DNA from: Bordetella parapertussis
GTDB taxonomy: Bacteria > Pseudomonadota > Gammaproteobacteria > Burkholderiales > Burkholderiaceae_A
Direction: 5' to 3'
Assembly (NCBI GenBank): GCA_945877235.1
Contig: CAMCRF010000013.1
Location: 1 to 41,808, forward strand
Length of the DNA: 41,808 bases
Shown: piece after piece, positions 7,577 to 17,700 of the stretch
Position numbering within the stretch: the stretch's first letter is position 1
Layout of the letters: each line of letters starts with the position of its first letter
Notes under the pieces: generated by a model
What the model was told of the DNA's origin: nothing
What the model saw: the letters and a program-made list of their open reading frames with translations, nothing else
Database searches by the model: none
Made by a program: the position numbers and the translations under genes

Positions 7577-8284
7577 TCACCCCTCCTTCCGAAGAACGAG
7601 CATTTGAGGGTAGTACGAAAGAGACCCTAATTGAAGTTGTCTAGCGTCAGTTGCCCTCATGAGGGCGTCAACGAATGCCACGAAAGTAGACCTTCGATTC
7701 TCGGTTTTCAGTCCCAAATTCTTTAGCAAAGACTCCGAATAATTTGGGTTATAAGTACAGGCAATGTCTTCGACGACATAGAAGCCCCCAGGCTTGATGT
7801 TCCCCCACACCTGATTAAAAGTCTGAACAATATGCTCAGCCACGTGACTTCCGTCATCAACAAAGATGTCAAAACGACGCCCCTCAAACGTCGATGCTTT
7901 TGTGGCATCACCAATCACAATCTCAACGTTAGGCATGTCGCCGCACAAAGCTTGACATTCCGATCGAATATCAAAACCAACAATTTGTGATTTCGGTAGA
8001 TGGTGAGCCCACATGCGTAACGATGCGCCGCATGCAACACCAACCTCCCCGATAACAAGGTCGTTGGGAGAAACTCTATTCAAAGCCTCCTCAAGGATCC
8101 TGGAGTATATCTTACAATAGTTATGCTTTATTCCCCCCTTATCGCTCCCAAAAAGATTGGCAAGGCCAGTCAAACTCAATTCGCTCAAGTCTACTTCACC
8201 GACATCAGGGATGTATTCTTCTGGCACAGTGGAGTCTAGGTAGCGCCTTTTGCCACCTCTTGAATTCGGGTCAGTGGAAACCAA
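7577..8284 (-). CDS. Class I SAM-dependent methyltransferase, glycan-type
   Basis: 235-aa protein with the family N-terminal motif LANLFGSDKG followed by HNYCKIYSRILEE, the SAM-binding loop IGEVGVACGASLRMW, the acidic strand end VGFDI, and FDIFVDDGSH for the metal/acceptor site. These motifs are shared by sugar O-methyltransferases related to MycE and many enzymes of surface-glycan clusters. It probably methylates a sugar of the surface polysaccharide or glycoprotein (inference). Its codons and flanks are clearly more AT-rich than the secretion operon beside it, suggesting transfer. It is not tightly coupled to its neighbours (about 200 bp on each side). Confidence 0.75.
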   Translation of the reverse strand: MVSTDPNSRGGKRRYLDSTVPEEYIPDVGEVDLSELSLTGLANLFGSDKGGIKHNYCKIYSRILEEALNRVSPNDLVIGEVGVACGASLRMWAHHLPKSQIVGFDIRSECQALCGDMPNVEIVIGDATKASTFEGRRFDIFVDDGSHVAEHIVQTFNQVWGNIKPGGFYVVEDIACTYNPNYSESLLKNLGLKTENRRSTFVAFVDALMRATDARQLQLGSLSYYPQMLVLRKEG

Positions 8285-8505
8285 ATTTTTCCCCTTTGTA
8301 GTTGACCACCAAAAAATGTGTAATTACAAGCATAATTCTTCGGGCTTCAGAAACTCATGACGTTACACGAAAGTCTCGTTAAAAAATCCATTCATACCAA
8401 AAGATTCAACCGTTAGAAGATAAAATCAAAAATATCCCAAACCCCCTGGAAATGCTCGCCTAGAAATACGGACCTCAAACCCAAATCTTAGTGAGAGAAG
8501 TGGGG
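8285..8505. other. AT-rich gap between the two methyltransferase genes
   Basis: About 220 bp of AT-rich sequence with no coding frame I can support. It may contain the promoter of the 235-aa methyltransferase, but no clear -35/-10 pair or terminator stands out. Confidence 0.4.
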
Positions 8506-9306
8506 CTAGTGAATATAAAAACCTTGCCCGGTTGGAAGCTCCACCACGGGGTTCAATCTTTCCTTTGATATTACCCGATCGATTAATTCTTTGGTGTCAC
8601 TATACCTAGAAAACCCATAGTCATCAAAAATTACATGAGCCCCCTTGGTTAACTTTGGCAATATGGCTTGAAAGGTGGAAGCGTCTGCTTCGGCATCATT
8701 GAGGTCAATGTGAGCCCATGAAACATTTGACGGGACCTTTCCAATCAAACTCGAGGGTAAAATACCCTTTATGACCTCGAAATCACAAAGCCCCGCTAAT
8801 CGAGAACAGACCTTTTCATGTAAACCTGGACCATGTTCAATCTTGCGAGCCTCTATGGGGGGGTCATCAAAGATATCGGCTGCAATGACACTCATATGAG
8901 GAAACGGCATACAAGACCTCGACCGTAAGGATTTGATGTATCGGAGTGCAACTTCTAAAGTTTCTCCGTTATAGCAACCCAAATCCATTATCGACCCGGA
9001 ATAATCTGCTCTTATGTTCATACTCCAACAAAAAAAATAGGCTCTCCATAGCCTAGCCCTTAACACCTCCGAAGCCTTACAACTCACTAGTGCATCGATG
9101 AAATCCACATCCTCCAATAAAGATAAGTTTCTGTAAAATAGAATTAGATCGTCTCCAAAAAACGTATGCAATGGAACTTTTCCACCATGAACGGTTTGTA
9201 TTTTTTCAACCACCTGTTCTTGAATTTTCCTTAGGAATACGCCCTCCTTGCTTTCCCGGTATTGTTTATTGAAATATTTTATTACTAAATTTATTCGTCT
9301 TTTCAT
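8506..9306 (-). CDS. TylF/MycF-like methyltransferase
   Basis: 266-aa protein. A helical N-terminal part (about 1-95) is followed by a Rossmann core with SIMDLGCYNGETLEVAL as SAM-binding loop, VIAADIFDD, and the C-terminal motif WAHIDLNDAEADAS...VIFDDYGF that matches TylF/macrocin O-methyltransferase-type enzymes, ending in PTGQGFYIH. The paired acidic residues of IDLND and FDDYG would bind the metal. It probably methylates a sugar. The gene is strongly AT-rich, and its start MKRRINLVIKYFNKQY is Lys/Asn-rich, unlike the rest of the window. Confidence 0.72.
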   Translation of the reverse strand: MKRRINLVIKYFNKQYRESKEGVFLRKIQEQVVEKIQTVHGGKVPLHTFFGDDLILFYRNLSLLEDVDFIDALVSCKASEVLRARLWRAYFFCWSMNIRADYSGSIMDLGCYNGETLEVALRYIKSLRSRSCMPFPHMSVIAADIFDDPPIEARKIEHGPGLHEKVCSRLAGLCDFEVIKGILPSSLIGKVPSNVSWAHIDLNDAEADASTFQAILPKLTKGAHVIFDDYGFSRYSDTKELIDRVISKERLNPVVELPTGQGFYIH

Positions 9307-9652
9307 TTTTTCGCATCAATTTCCGCTAGATTATAAATTCTTTTATTTGGCTTTTCTTAAAAACCAAATCTATTATTCGGGATTTTTATTGTTCTGTCTA
9401 TTTTTCGTTTTTCTAGCATTATCGAAAATTGTGATAATAATTATGTAGAGCGAATTATTTCGATTTGAAACTGCTCGCATTTGAATTTAGTTTTATTTTT
9501 CTAGCGTTGCGGGTTTTTCGGGGTTTTTGAATCTAGCTTGAGCTTTTGATTATTTTTTAGATTCAATGCAATAGATGTGATGTTAAATTTTAACCTTTGC
9601 GTTGCTCCTCGATTAACACTTTTGCATTTTACTTCTGAAAATCGCATCAAGC
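9307..9652. other. Very AT-rich non-coding stretch
   Basis: This 346-bp gap between the TylF-like gene and the GT-A-like gene is the most AT-rich part of the window (many T/A runs). I see no credible gene; the only sizeable open frame, on the plus strand at 9248-9448, is a low-complexity Phe/Leu/Ile-rich translation of AT-rich DNA. It may hold the promoter of the methyltransferase gene and looks like a junction between GC-rich host-like DNA and an acquired block. Confidence 0.5.
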
Positions 9653-10594
9653 TCACAAGTGAACCAATCTATCAGCCCAACTTTTCCTCGGCCCCTTAAG
9701 GTGCAACACAACCGTTCGCCTACACAATGCGGGCGTAACTTCCTGCTCGCTAATCTGAGAGAGGTTATAGGCTGAGCAAGGCAAATAGACAACCCTTGGC
9801 TGGCAAATCTTGCTCATTTCGCTTGCGTACACCTGCCCCCCTTGGCCTATTGAATTCACTGACAACTGCCCCCCTCTCCACCGACGCAAATTCGAGTATA
9901 ACTTCGCGAGGTGTGCGCTTGTCTCAATGGATAAGTAGCTCGCCACATAGGAATCGAATACGCTCTGAACGGCACCTCGGTTCCGATTGTTCGCAAAGAT
10001 AACCCCTTCATTGATGGGCATTTGCCCAATGATGTTCCTATGCGTAAGGCCCACGTCAAATTGGTTGGCAAATAGATTGTGTATGGGGCGCAGCAAGAAT
10101 GCATCGCTGTCCAAAAAAATAGTGGGCTGGTCAAAGAGTCTGCTCCTCACATACGCAGCCATGATCATCACGCGCTCAAACATGGGTTCACGCGCGTTCA
10201 CGCCGAGCCTCGATATGTGAAGCCGGCCGTTTGGCTCAAGGTCGCTCAGGAAGGCCCCGTCCGTCAGCAGAAACACCCTTGACCTTGGGTTGGTCTTTAG
10301 CGCAATGTCTATGTTCAACCGAATCAAGGTCTCGTAGTCCACCTTGTCGTGGTCTATGTTCCGGATGTCCGGCGCCTTGATTTCCCCAGCGTCCGCGGGA
10401 ATCTTCACATGAAAGATCACCACGTTGAGGTTTCCGGGCTCAAGGTCTTTATGTGGGTCACCCAAACTGTTTGCGCGTTCTTCAATGCGCTGGTCCCACT
10501 CAGCGGGCAACTCTTCTGTGTACGCCTCATTCGCCAGTCGGACTCCTTCCCGAACCAGCGCAAAGGTCTCTTCGGTCCAGACGGGTGGCTTCAT
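9653..10594 (-). CDS. GT-A-fold glycosyltransferase-like protein
   Basis: 313-aa protein with NVVIFHVKIP near the start of the core, RVFLLTDG, and FLDSDAFLLRPIHNLF, a DxD motif in the context used by GT8/GT-A enzymes, then NEGVIFAN and a C-terminal VVLHLKGPRKSW, like the HxxG(P)xKPW motif of GT8-like enzymes. It probably transfers a sugar to a surface glycan or protein. The start ATG overlaps the asnB-type stop (ATGA), so it is the last gene of the operon that begins at 14681. Donor and acceptor are unknown. Confidence 0.62.
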   Translation of the reverse strand: MKPPVWTEETFALVREGVRLANEAYTEELPAEWDQRIEERANSLGDPHKDLEPGNLNVVIFHVKIPADAGEIKAPDIRNIDHDKVDYETLIRLNIDIALKTNPRSRVFLLTDGAFLSDLEPNGRLHISRLGVNAREPMFERVMIMAAYVRSRLFDQPTIFLDSDAFLLRPIHNLFANQFDVGLTHRNIIGQMPINEGVIFANNRNRGAVQSVFDSYVASYLSIETSAHLAKLYSNLRRWRGGQLSVNSIGQGGQVYASEMSKICQPRVVYLPCSAYNLSQISEQEVTPALCRRTVVLHLKGPRKSWADRLVHL

Positions 10595-12396
10595 GCCTCA
10601 GCCTCCAGCCATTCTCCCAGCACAATCGTGGCCCAGAGGGCGTTCATATTCTTTGGCGTGTGCTCTGCCCAGCCCTTCATGTTGGCCTTCCCCGCCACCC
10701 GCCGTTGAATGGCATTTAGCGCCGAAGTCGCGCGAGCCGCCAGCGCATTCTGGTCTTGTGCCAAGAACTCCGCAGGCATGCCGAAGCCCTTCTTCTCCAG
10801 CTTCGCCACATGCGAAAGACCTAGCCGATTGCAGATCTCCCTCAGAACAGGCTTCATCAACTGGCCGCTATAGAGAAATCCGTGCGGAAGGCGACTCGCC
10901 AACTCTAGCGCAGCCTCCGAGAAGAAGGGTGTGCGTACCTCCAGCGATACCTGCATAGACATTCTGTCGACCTTGGAGAGCACTGCGCCTGGCAGGTAGC
11001 TCTTGAAGTCCACATAACGGATGTCCATTTCCGGGCGGGTGGGCGAATACAGGTGAACCGCTAAGTCCTCGAGTACATGCTCTGCGCCACCTGCAAGTGG
11101 CCCACATATGTCCTCCACTTGGCTGGGCGTAAAGACGGGGAGCCGGTGAGTAAGATACCAACGAAGTCCATCCACTGCTCGCGGGTAGAGATCTTCCCCT
11201 ATCTGCTGATTGAGTCCAGGGTAACGCTGGTATCCCCCAAAGAGCTCGTCTCCTCCATCGCCACCAAGCGCCACAGTCACCTCGGTCCGAGCGTGCTTGC
11301 AAAGCAAGTAGGTGGGCACGCAGCTTCGGTCTCCATTGGGCTCATCCATGCTCGCTATCAGTTCCCGAGACACATTGCCAATGTCCTGAGCCTTGAAAAT
11401 ATGGGTCTTATGATTGGCACCAATGAGCTTGGCTGTGCGCTCCGACACCGGGTGCTCAGACTTTGGGTCGCCTGCGAAGCCAATGGTGTAGGTGTTGATC
11501 TGAGTACCAAAGTGCTTACGAACGAGTGCAGCCGTTAATGTACTGTCTACCCCGCCCGAGAGGAAAAAGCCCAGTGGCACATCCGACATGAGTCGTGCCT
11601 CTAGGGACTGAGTCAGAATCTTCTCCGTGACCTGCACCACCTGCTCAAAGGTCTTCGGGTGCTCTGGAATTTCAGAGGCATGGGGGTCCCAGGAGAAATG
11701 CGCATACTCCCTGGGGGCCCGCCCTGGTTCCACCACTAGGAAGTGGCTAGGCTTGAGCTTATAAAACCCCTCATAAATGGTGAGGGGCGCTGGAACATAC
11801 CGCATCATGAGATACGTCGCCAAACCCGATGCATCGAGAGAGGGTTCAGTTCCCAGTGAGCGCACCAGCGGGCGCAGCTCGGATGCAAAGTAGAGTCCAT
11901 TGGGCTGCAGGGTGTAGTAAAGCGGCTTCTCTCCGGCGCGATCACGAACCAGTAGGAGCCGGCCAGTGTTTGTGCTGTAGAGGCCGGCTGCGAACATGCC
12001 ATCTGCTTGCCGAAGGAACTCATCTATGCCCCAGACCTTCACCCCATACAGGAAGACCTCAGTGTCACTGTTGCCCTTGAAGCGAACCTGGTGTTTGGTC
12101 TCCAGGATTTGGCGCAGCTTCTTGTAGTTGTAGAGCTCGCCGTTGTAGGTGATTACCCAATCTGAGTCGCTGTCAACCATGGGCTGCGCGCCCGCGTCAC
12201 TGAGTTCCACAATGGCCAATCGGTTATGGCCGAAGACCGCGTTGTGGTTTGGGCTCACCCAAAGCCCTCGGGCGTCGGGCCCACGGTGGTGCTGGTGCTC
12301 GAGTACCTGCTGAATCACACTGACCGCTATGTTCTTGGCAGCATCAGTGTCGTTGTGATTTAGATTCGTGTTGAACCAACCTGCTATACCGCACAT
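10591..12396 (-). CDS. asnB: Asparagine synthetase (glutamine-hydrolysing) family
   Basis: 601-aa two-domain amidotransferase. The N-terminal class II glutaminase has catalytic Cys2 (MCGIAGWF), HRGPDA at 37-42 and GHNRLAI at 56-62; the C-terminal synthetase has the PP-loop SGGVDST at 280-286 and GGDGGDELFGGY. All key residues are present, so the enzyme should be active. Within glycan clusters, AsnB homologues often amidate uronic-acid sugars or other carboxylates rather than making asparagine; which applies here cannot be told from sequence. A GAGGG ribosome-binding site sits 5-6 nt before ATG. The stop overlaps the next gene by 4 bp. Confidence 0.95.
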   Translation of the reverse strand: MCGIAGWFNTNLNHNDTDAAKNIAVSVIQQVLEHQHHRGPDARGLWVSPNHNAVFGHNRLAIVELSDAGAQPMVDSDSDWVITYNGELYNYKKLRQILETKHQVRFKGNSDTEVFLYGVKVWGIDEFLRQADGMFAAGLYSTNTGRLLLVRDRAGEKPLYYTLQPNGLYFASELRPLVRSLGTEPSLDASGLATYLMMRYVPAPLTIYEGFYKLKPSHFLVVEPGRAPREYAHFSWDPHASEIPEHPKTFEQVVQVTEKILTQSLEARLMSDVPLGFFLSGGVDSTLTAALVRKHFGTQINTYTIGFAGDPKSEHPVSERTAKLIGANHKTHIFKAQDIGNVSRELIASMDEPNGDRSCVPTYLLCKHARTEVTVALGGDGGDELFGGYQRYPGLNQQIGEDLYPRAVDGLRWYLTHRLPVFTPSQVEDICGPLAGGAEHVLEDLAVHLYSPTRPEMDIRYVDFKSYLPGAVLSKVDRMSMQVSLEVRTPFFSEAALELASRLPHGFLYSGQLMKPVLREICNRLGLSHVAKLEKKGFGMPAEFLAQDQNALAARATSALNAIQRRVAGKANMKGWAEHTPKNMNALWATIVLGEWLEAEA

Positions 12397-12420
12397 AGCA
12401 CCCTCGAATTCTTTGAGGCA

Positions 12421-13095
12421 CTATAGCAGAGCCGTGGATTGGTCTCGATTAGGTACACAGTTGACCTTGATACACACCGCATGGCCTTCAAAGGTCAGGG
12501 TCGGAAAGACCCTTTTAGCGTCAAACTGTTCGCGCTCATCCGCCGCATCAATGCGGGCGTAATCTCGGATCAGCATCACGGCATTCGTCGCGGCCACATA
12601 CTGGTCCAGGGCCAACAGCGTATCTGTCGACTTTTTTGCTCCTCCCAAAATGAAGGTCAACGCATCTGGCCGGTCTCGTCCCGCTAGGGCATTTACATTT
12701 TTTTCAATGGCGCTGGAGAGTTCGGCATAAATCTCCGCCAACAGACCTTCACGGGGAGGCATCTTGGAGACGCCTCTTGGTGCATACACGCGTGTGGTGG
12801 TTGCATTTGCGCCGGATCGGAGCCAAACCAACACAGCCGCACTGGTCAGTTGTTGGTCTGCGATGACAATATTCTTTTGCTCTGCCTGAATCCCAGAGGC
12901 ATAGAGGTCAGCTAAGGCGAGAAAAGTTCGAATGGTGTAAGGCACGTTGGCCGCACCCGCAGACTGCAAGAATGCATGGACGGGCGAGAGCTGTGATAGG
13001 TGATAGTCCTTCCTGCCCATCAAGAGGAACTCTTGGTCGGAGATCACTGCCTCTTGACTTGGCAGATGCGCCTTTAGTGTTTTGTACAGGCTCAT
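12421..13095 (-). CDS. Hypothetical protein of the glycosylation operon
   Basis: 224 aa, not recognised. No signal peptide or membrane segment is evident. An alternating strand/helix pattern (KNIVIADQQLTSAAVLVWL; ATTTRVYAPRG; DALTFILGGAKKSTDTLLALDQYV; AVMLIRDYARID) suggests a Rossmann-like fold, and the ILGG...D...IRDYAR region is laid out like the acceptor-side half of TylF-type methyltransferases, but a clear glycine-rich SAM loop is missing. It overlaps the TPR-glycosyltransferase gene by 4 bp and precedes asnB by 24 bp, so it is part of the same message and probably the same glycosylation pathway. Confidence 0.65.
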   Translation of the reverse strand: MSLYKTLKAHLPSQEAVISDQEFLLMGRKDYHLSQLSPVHAFLQSAGAANVPYTIRTFLALADLYASGIQAEQKNIVIADQQLTSAAVLVWLRSGANATTTRVYAPRGVSKMPPREGLLAEIYAELSSAIEKNVNALAGRDRPDALTFILGGAKKSTDTLLALDQYVAATNAVMLIRDYARIDAADEREQFDAKRVFPTLTFEGHAVCIKVNCVPNRDQSTALL

Positions 13096-14681
13096 AACTT
13101 CATTCCATTCTTGACCCGCTCCACGAAGGCCTCCATCCCCTCTTCCTTCTCCATTCGATGAATGTTGACACTCGGATAAGCATACGATGGCCCTACATCC
13201 GTCGACCAGATAAAGGGGGATTGATAGCTGCTCAGCAGAAGTTCCACCTTCTTTCCACTGGCGGCTGCAAAGTGCACCATGGCCGTCGATACCGACACAA
13301 TATGATCGCAGGCTGAAATCAATGCAAACCAGCCGTCGATGTCTTTTTGGAAGTCAACGCCCGAGATAAATGAAACCGGAAGTTTGTTCTTCGTCGCCAG
13401 TTCCTTCTCGGCCGCTGTGTCACCATATTGAAGGCTGACAAAGCGCACTCCCGGCATACGGAATAAGGGCGCGAGCGCCTCAAAGTCTAGGCTCTTGGTG
13501 CGTTTCTGACGCTCCCAGTATCCACCTCGCCATGATAGGCCGATGATCTTATCCTTCGGGTGGTGCTTTAGGATGGCCGTCTTGTATTTCGTAACCAAAT
13601 CCGGGTTCGGAACAAGGTACGGGAACTCTGTCTGACCAAAGGCCGAAATGCTCGAGCGGTACCTCTTCATGAGCGAGCCAATGGGATAGAGGCCATTGAT
13701 CTTGTGCGTTTGCGCCGCAAATACACCGGCCATGGTGAATGGATAGACCTCTAGCGTGGGGAAGCTGCGTTTCAGGACCGGCACCATGCGTTGCTCTGCA
13801 ATGAGGACGAGCTTCGGTATGTCCCTCATCGCCTCCCTTAACGTACTGTAGAACAGCACTTGGTCGCCTAAACCCTGCTCTGCACACAGGAGGGTCCATT
13901 TGTTCGGGTCAAGATTATCCAGGTTGAGAAGCCGAGGAACAGCCCTCACCTGTGCAGGAAGCGGTCGTCCGACTTTACCGATCTTGTCCTCAAGCCCCGT
14001 TTCATACAGTTCCCATGCCAACTGAAAGTTCTTGAGCCGGAGCTCTACAAAGGACCAGTTCCACCGGAGGCCCATATTGTTTGGAAGGGTCTGATCGGCT
14101 CGTGAGAATGCCTGACTCGCAAGCGCTGGATCCATCTCAGAATATGCGTCGGCGATGGCCTTCTGTGCCTCCGCATTCTCGGGAAACAGTTCTCGTGCCC
14201 TTTCAAGCTGCGCGATCGCCTCTACGGTTTGGAGGTCTGCCCTTAGGAGGGTGGCATAGGCCACCAGGACCTTCGCCTCAGGTGAATCGACCTCAGCGAA
14301 AGGCTTGAGCACTCGATGGGCGTCACCGTGGCGGTCAGACTCGGAGAGGCAGGCGGCCAGGTTGAGTGCAAACTGAAGGTGCTTAGGGGCTCTCTGATGA
14401 GCCTTTTCCGCGTAGGGCAGTCCTGCTTTGTGCCGCTTCTCAGAGATGAGGAGCTGCGCATAGTGGCCGTTTGCGAGGATATTGTCTGGGTCAGACTCTA
14501 GGGCCTTTAGGAAAAAGGTCTCGGCCTTCTGATGCTCCCTTGCCTTCATAAACCCAATGGCGCGCATGGCATTGAGCTCCCCGGCTGGGAGTTGAGCGGA
14601 TCGGACCAACTCGTCGTATTCGACAAACTTCTGCTCCTGGAGCAGTTTGTCTAGATGCTTACGTTCGATCGTCTTCTTCAT
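13092..14681 (-). CDS. TPR protein with C-terminal GT9-like glycosyltransferase domain
   Basis: 529 aa. Residues about 1-220 are tetratricopeptide-like helices (KAETFFLKALESDPDNILANGHY-type repeats); residues 260-520 carry CAEQGLGDQVLFYSTL, IGLSWRGG and HIVSVSTAMVHFAAASGK, the pattern of heptosyltransferase/GT9-like domains seen in TPR glycosyltransferases such as those modifying flagellins. It starts directly behind the giant surface-protein gene, so that protein is a natural candidate acceptor (inference). The ATG immediately follows the T-run of the intrinsic terminator and has no visible ribosome-binding site; no better in-frame start was found nearby. Confidence 0.75.
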   Translation of the reverse strand: MKKTIERKHLDKLLQEQKFVEYDELVRSAQLPAGELNAMRAIGFMKAREHQKAETFFLKALESDPDNILANGHYAQLLISEKRHKAGLPYAEKAHQRAPKHLQFALNLAACLSESDRHGDAHRVLKPFAEVDSPEAKVLVAYATLLRADLQTVEAIAQLERARELFPENAEAQKAIADAYSEMDPALASQAFSRADQTLPNNMGLRWNWSFVELRLKNFQLAWELYETGLEDKIGKVGRPLPAQVRAVPRLLNLDNLDPNKWTLLCAEQGLGDQVLFYSTLREAMRDIPKLVLIAEQRMVPVLKRSFPTLEVYPFTMAGVFAAQTHKINGLYPIGSLMKRYRSSISAFGQTEFPYLVPNPDLVTKYKTAILKHHPKDKIIGLSWRGGYWERQKRTKSLDFEALAPLFRMPGVRFVSLQYGDTAAEKELATKNKLPVSFISGVDFQKDIDGWFALISACDHIVSVSTAMVHFAAASGKKVELLLSSYQSPFIWSTDVGPSYAYPSVNIHRMEKEEGMEAFVERVKNGMKL

Positions 14682-14710
14682 AAAAAAATCGGGGGGGCAA
14701 AGCCCCCCCG
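14682..14710 (-). terminator. Strong intrinsic terminator behind the giant surface-protein gene
   Basis: Perfect 9-bp stem CGGGGGGGC / GCCCCCCCG (14690-14698 and 14702-14710) with a 3-nt loop, followed on the minus strand by ATTTTTTT (14689-14682). This is a textbook Rho-independent terminator 28 bp after the stop codon of the 2513-aa gene. Its T-run touches the ATG of the next gene on the same strand. Confidence 0.93.
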
Positions 14711-14737
14711 CTCAACATACACCTTCCTCTTATGGCC

Positions 14738-17700
14738 TTAGATGCCGAAGTCGCCGTCGAACGTGCCACTCACACCGTTGATCTGATTACCCGAGAAGGT
14801 GATCAGTGTGGTGTAGCTGGTGGACGATACGAACACATCGCCCCCCGCATTCGACGAAGCCTGGAGCAGCGTGAGCTGAGTACGGTCGTTGTCCGTGTCG
14901 TACCACAACACGAGAACCTCTGAGCTGGCGCCGATTTCCTGCGCACTGTCATAACTAATATCCAGTGAGCCGCCATCAGCCAGAGCAGTCAGAACATCCG
15001 TGAACTCATTCAGACCGGCCTCATCGATGACGATGACATGGGTGCCCGCGGACACATCCGCACCTGCAGAGGCTAGTACAAGCGACGCGCCAGCAGCTGA
15101 GACCATGAGTGCATTCAGATCGTCACCAATCGCGCTTCCCGCCGCAGTTCCCATACCCAGCGTGAAGACGGCACTGTTGAGGCTGATGGAGTCATCCGAG
15201 CTCGACCCGAAATCAAAGCCATTCACCGCAACACCTGCCGCGGATGCAACGAGTTCGATAGTGTCGTCGTTGTCTCCGTCATTCAGGTTGATGATGGTGG
15301 CCGGGGCAGATGTGGCATTGCCCAAGTCGCTCACGATCACAGTGAGAGCGCTTGCGCCCACTGTGGCATCTACAGTCACACTCGTGTCATTCGCGGATCG
15401 CAGGTCGATGGTCACGGCTGCCGAAGCCTCTTCAATCGTGATGTTGCCAACCGTGGTTGCCGAACCCACATCAACTATCGTCGTGCCTGTAGCAGCGTCC
15501 GAGATCGTGATGGTACCGATTACAGAGGCATCTGAGAACGTTGCGCTGTTGTTGAAGCCATTCAACGTCACGTTACCAATGACATCGAGGTCATCCAGAC
15601 CGTCCACTACAAACGCGCTACCTCCGATGGTGACGGCACCAATCGAGGAGTCTCCACCGACAGTCAAGGTTGCGCTACCGGCAGCATTGCCATTCACTGT
15701 CAAAGATGCGATTCCGTTGCCACCAGTTGCAGAACCCGTAAACGCCAGGTCGTTGAAGGTTCCAGCGCCAGAGATCAAGATCGCTCCGATGGTCGTATCT
15801 GCTTCGAACTGAGCACTGACCTGAGCAGCATCACCTGCATTCAGCTCAACAGAGGTAATGGAAGCCGAGACTGATGTGATACCGCTCGCATCGATCGTAC
15901 CTGCTGCACCCACGGTGATGACGACTGCTCCGATGACACCGTTCGCACTCATTTCACCAAGTACGATGTCTGCCGAGGCACCGCCAACCAGCGTGATCTC
16001 AGTGATCTGAGTATCTGCCGAACCAACTGCCGTGACCTCAGCACTACCAATGGTGATCGTGCCGTCCTGGCCAACCGCTAGATCGAGCCCGCCCAATGAG
16101 GCACTGGCGTTGAGATCGCCGATGGTGATATTGGCGCTCAAGCCACCAACACCGCTGATCAGGCCGACCGTCGCGTCAGTGTCAATGTCTGAAACAGCGA
16201 CCGTGGAACTCGCCCCCACATTGAAATCTAGGGAGCCAAGTCCCGCGGAGCCCGTGATGTCTAGGGTGACGCTGGCAGACCCGGTGGTACGGACGTCGAT
16301 TGTACCAATCGAGCTGACATTCAGGTCCAGATCGACTGTCAAAGCGCCGTTTCCGTTGACATCGAGGGTCGTCAACGCGGATGCGTTGATCTCACCACCA
16401 GCTGAGTTCGCGAGACTTCCGTCATCCTCGATCGTGAAGCTCAAGGTTCCGATGGTGTCCGCCACGTCGATGCTCGAGAATGAGACTGCAGACGCAACAA
16501 CGGTGAAACTGGTCAGTGTGTCCGCTGAAATGTCCTCAAACCGGAAGTCACCGTCTGCGTTGACAGTAAACGTTGCGATACCCGACACAAAGTCGATCGC
16601 ACCAGCAGACACCGCATCTCCAGCCAAAGCGATGGTCGTTGCGTCGCTTCCACCATCAATGGATGCCAACTCCACTACCTCAGTTCCCGAAACTCTTAGG
16701 GTTGAAATATCACCTGCGGCCACAATTGTGCCGACATCAATCGAGGACGCAACTCCATCAATGGCAAGCGACAGCGTGCCACCAGACACTGCAGCGAGTG
16801 TTGCCGAGCCACCAACGCCCGCTGACACTGTGATTGACAGTGCACCACCCGCTTCGATCTCCGTTGCGATGATTCCCGCCGACTGGCCTCCAGCCAATTC
16901 GATAGTGGCCGCGTCAACTGAATCCAGATCTGCAAGGGTAATCGTTCCTTGATCGCCAACATCGAGATCTACATCCGAGAGAACACCGCCGGACACTGCT
17001 CCCATGGTGATTTCTGAAAATGCACCGAGATTAACCGTGAGCGTGGTGATTGTTCCCGAAGCCTCCGTGGTGATGGTGCCCGCGGAGAAGGTTGCGTCCG
17101 AGCCACCCACTGCGTTAATACTTGCAGAGAGGTTGAACCCGTTGTTAATCACCAAATCTGTATCGGTCAGGCTGAAGTTGCCGCCGCTTGTCCCGTAGGT
17201 TACATCGACTGTCAGAGAGGCGGCCGCGGCCTGCGTAACGATTGAGACGCCTGAGACACCTGCCTCGGCGCCATTGGCGACGGTGGCGGTGATCGACAGG
17301 CTACCGGACGTGCGTACCGTGTCGTCCAGAACCGCCAGTGTGGTTGAGGAGCCGTCTGCAGTCATGACAACACTGTCAATCCCGGATGCAACGATGTCCA
17401 CAACCTCAGCCTGCGCATTCGTTGCGTTGATGGTGAGCGTCTCAAGTCCAGTTGCGGTAAGCGTTGCAACGGACGCAGAACCATTCGTTGCGTCGATGGT
17501 GACCGTGTCACCAGAGGCCACGTTTAGATTCGTCACAGTCGCGCTCGCGCTTGATGCAGCCAAACTTACGGTGTTAATCGCAGCACCCGTCACCGTGGTG
17601 AAGGTGATGTCTGCCCCGCTTGCTGTGATGTCGACAGAGGTAGCCGTAGACAGCGTGAAGTCTGTGACGCTCGCAGACTGGCTATTGCCGAAATCGACAT

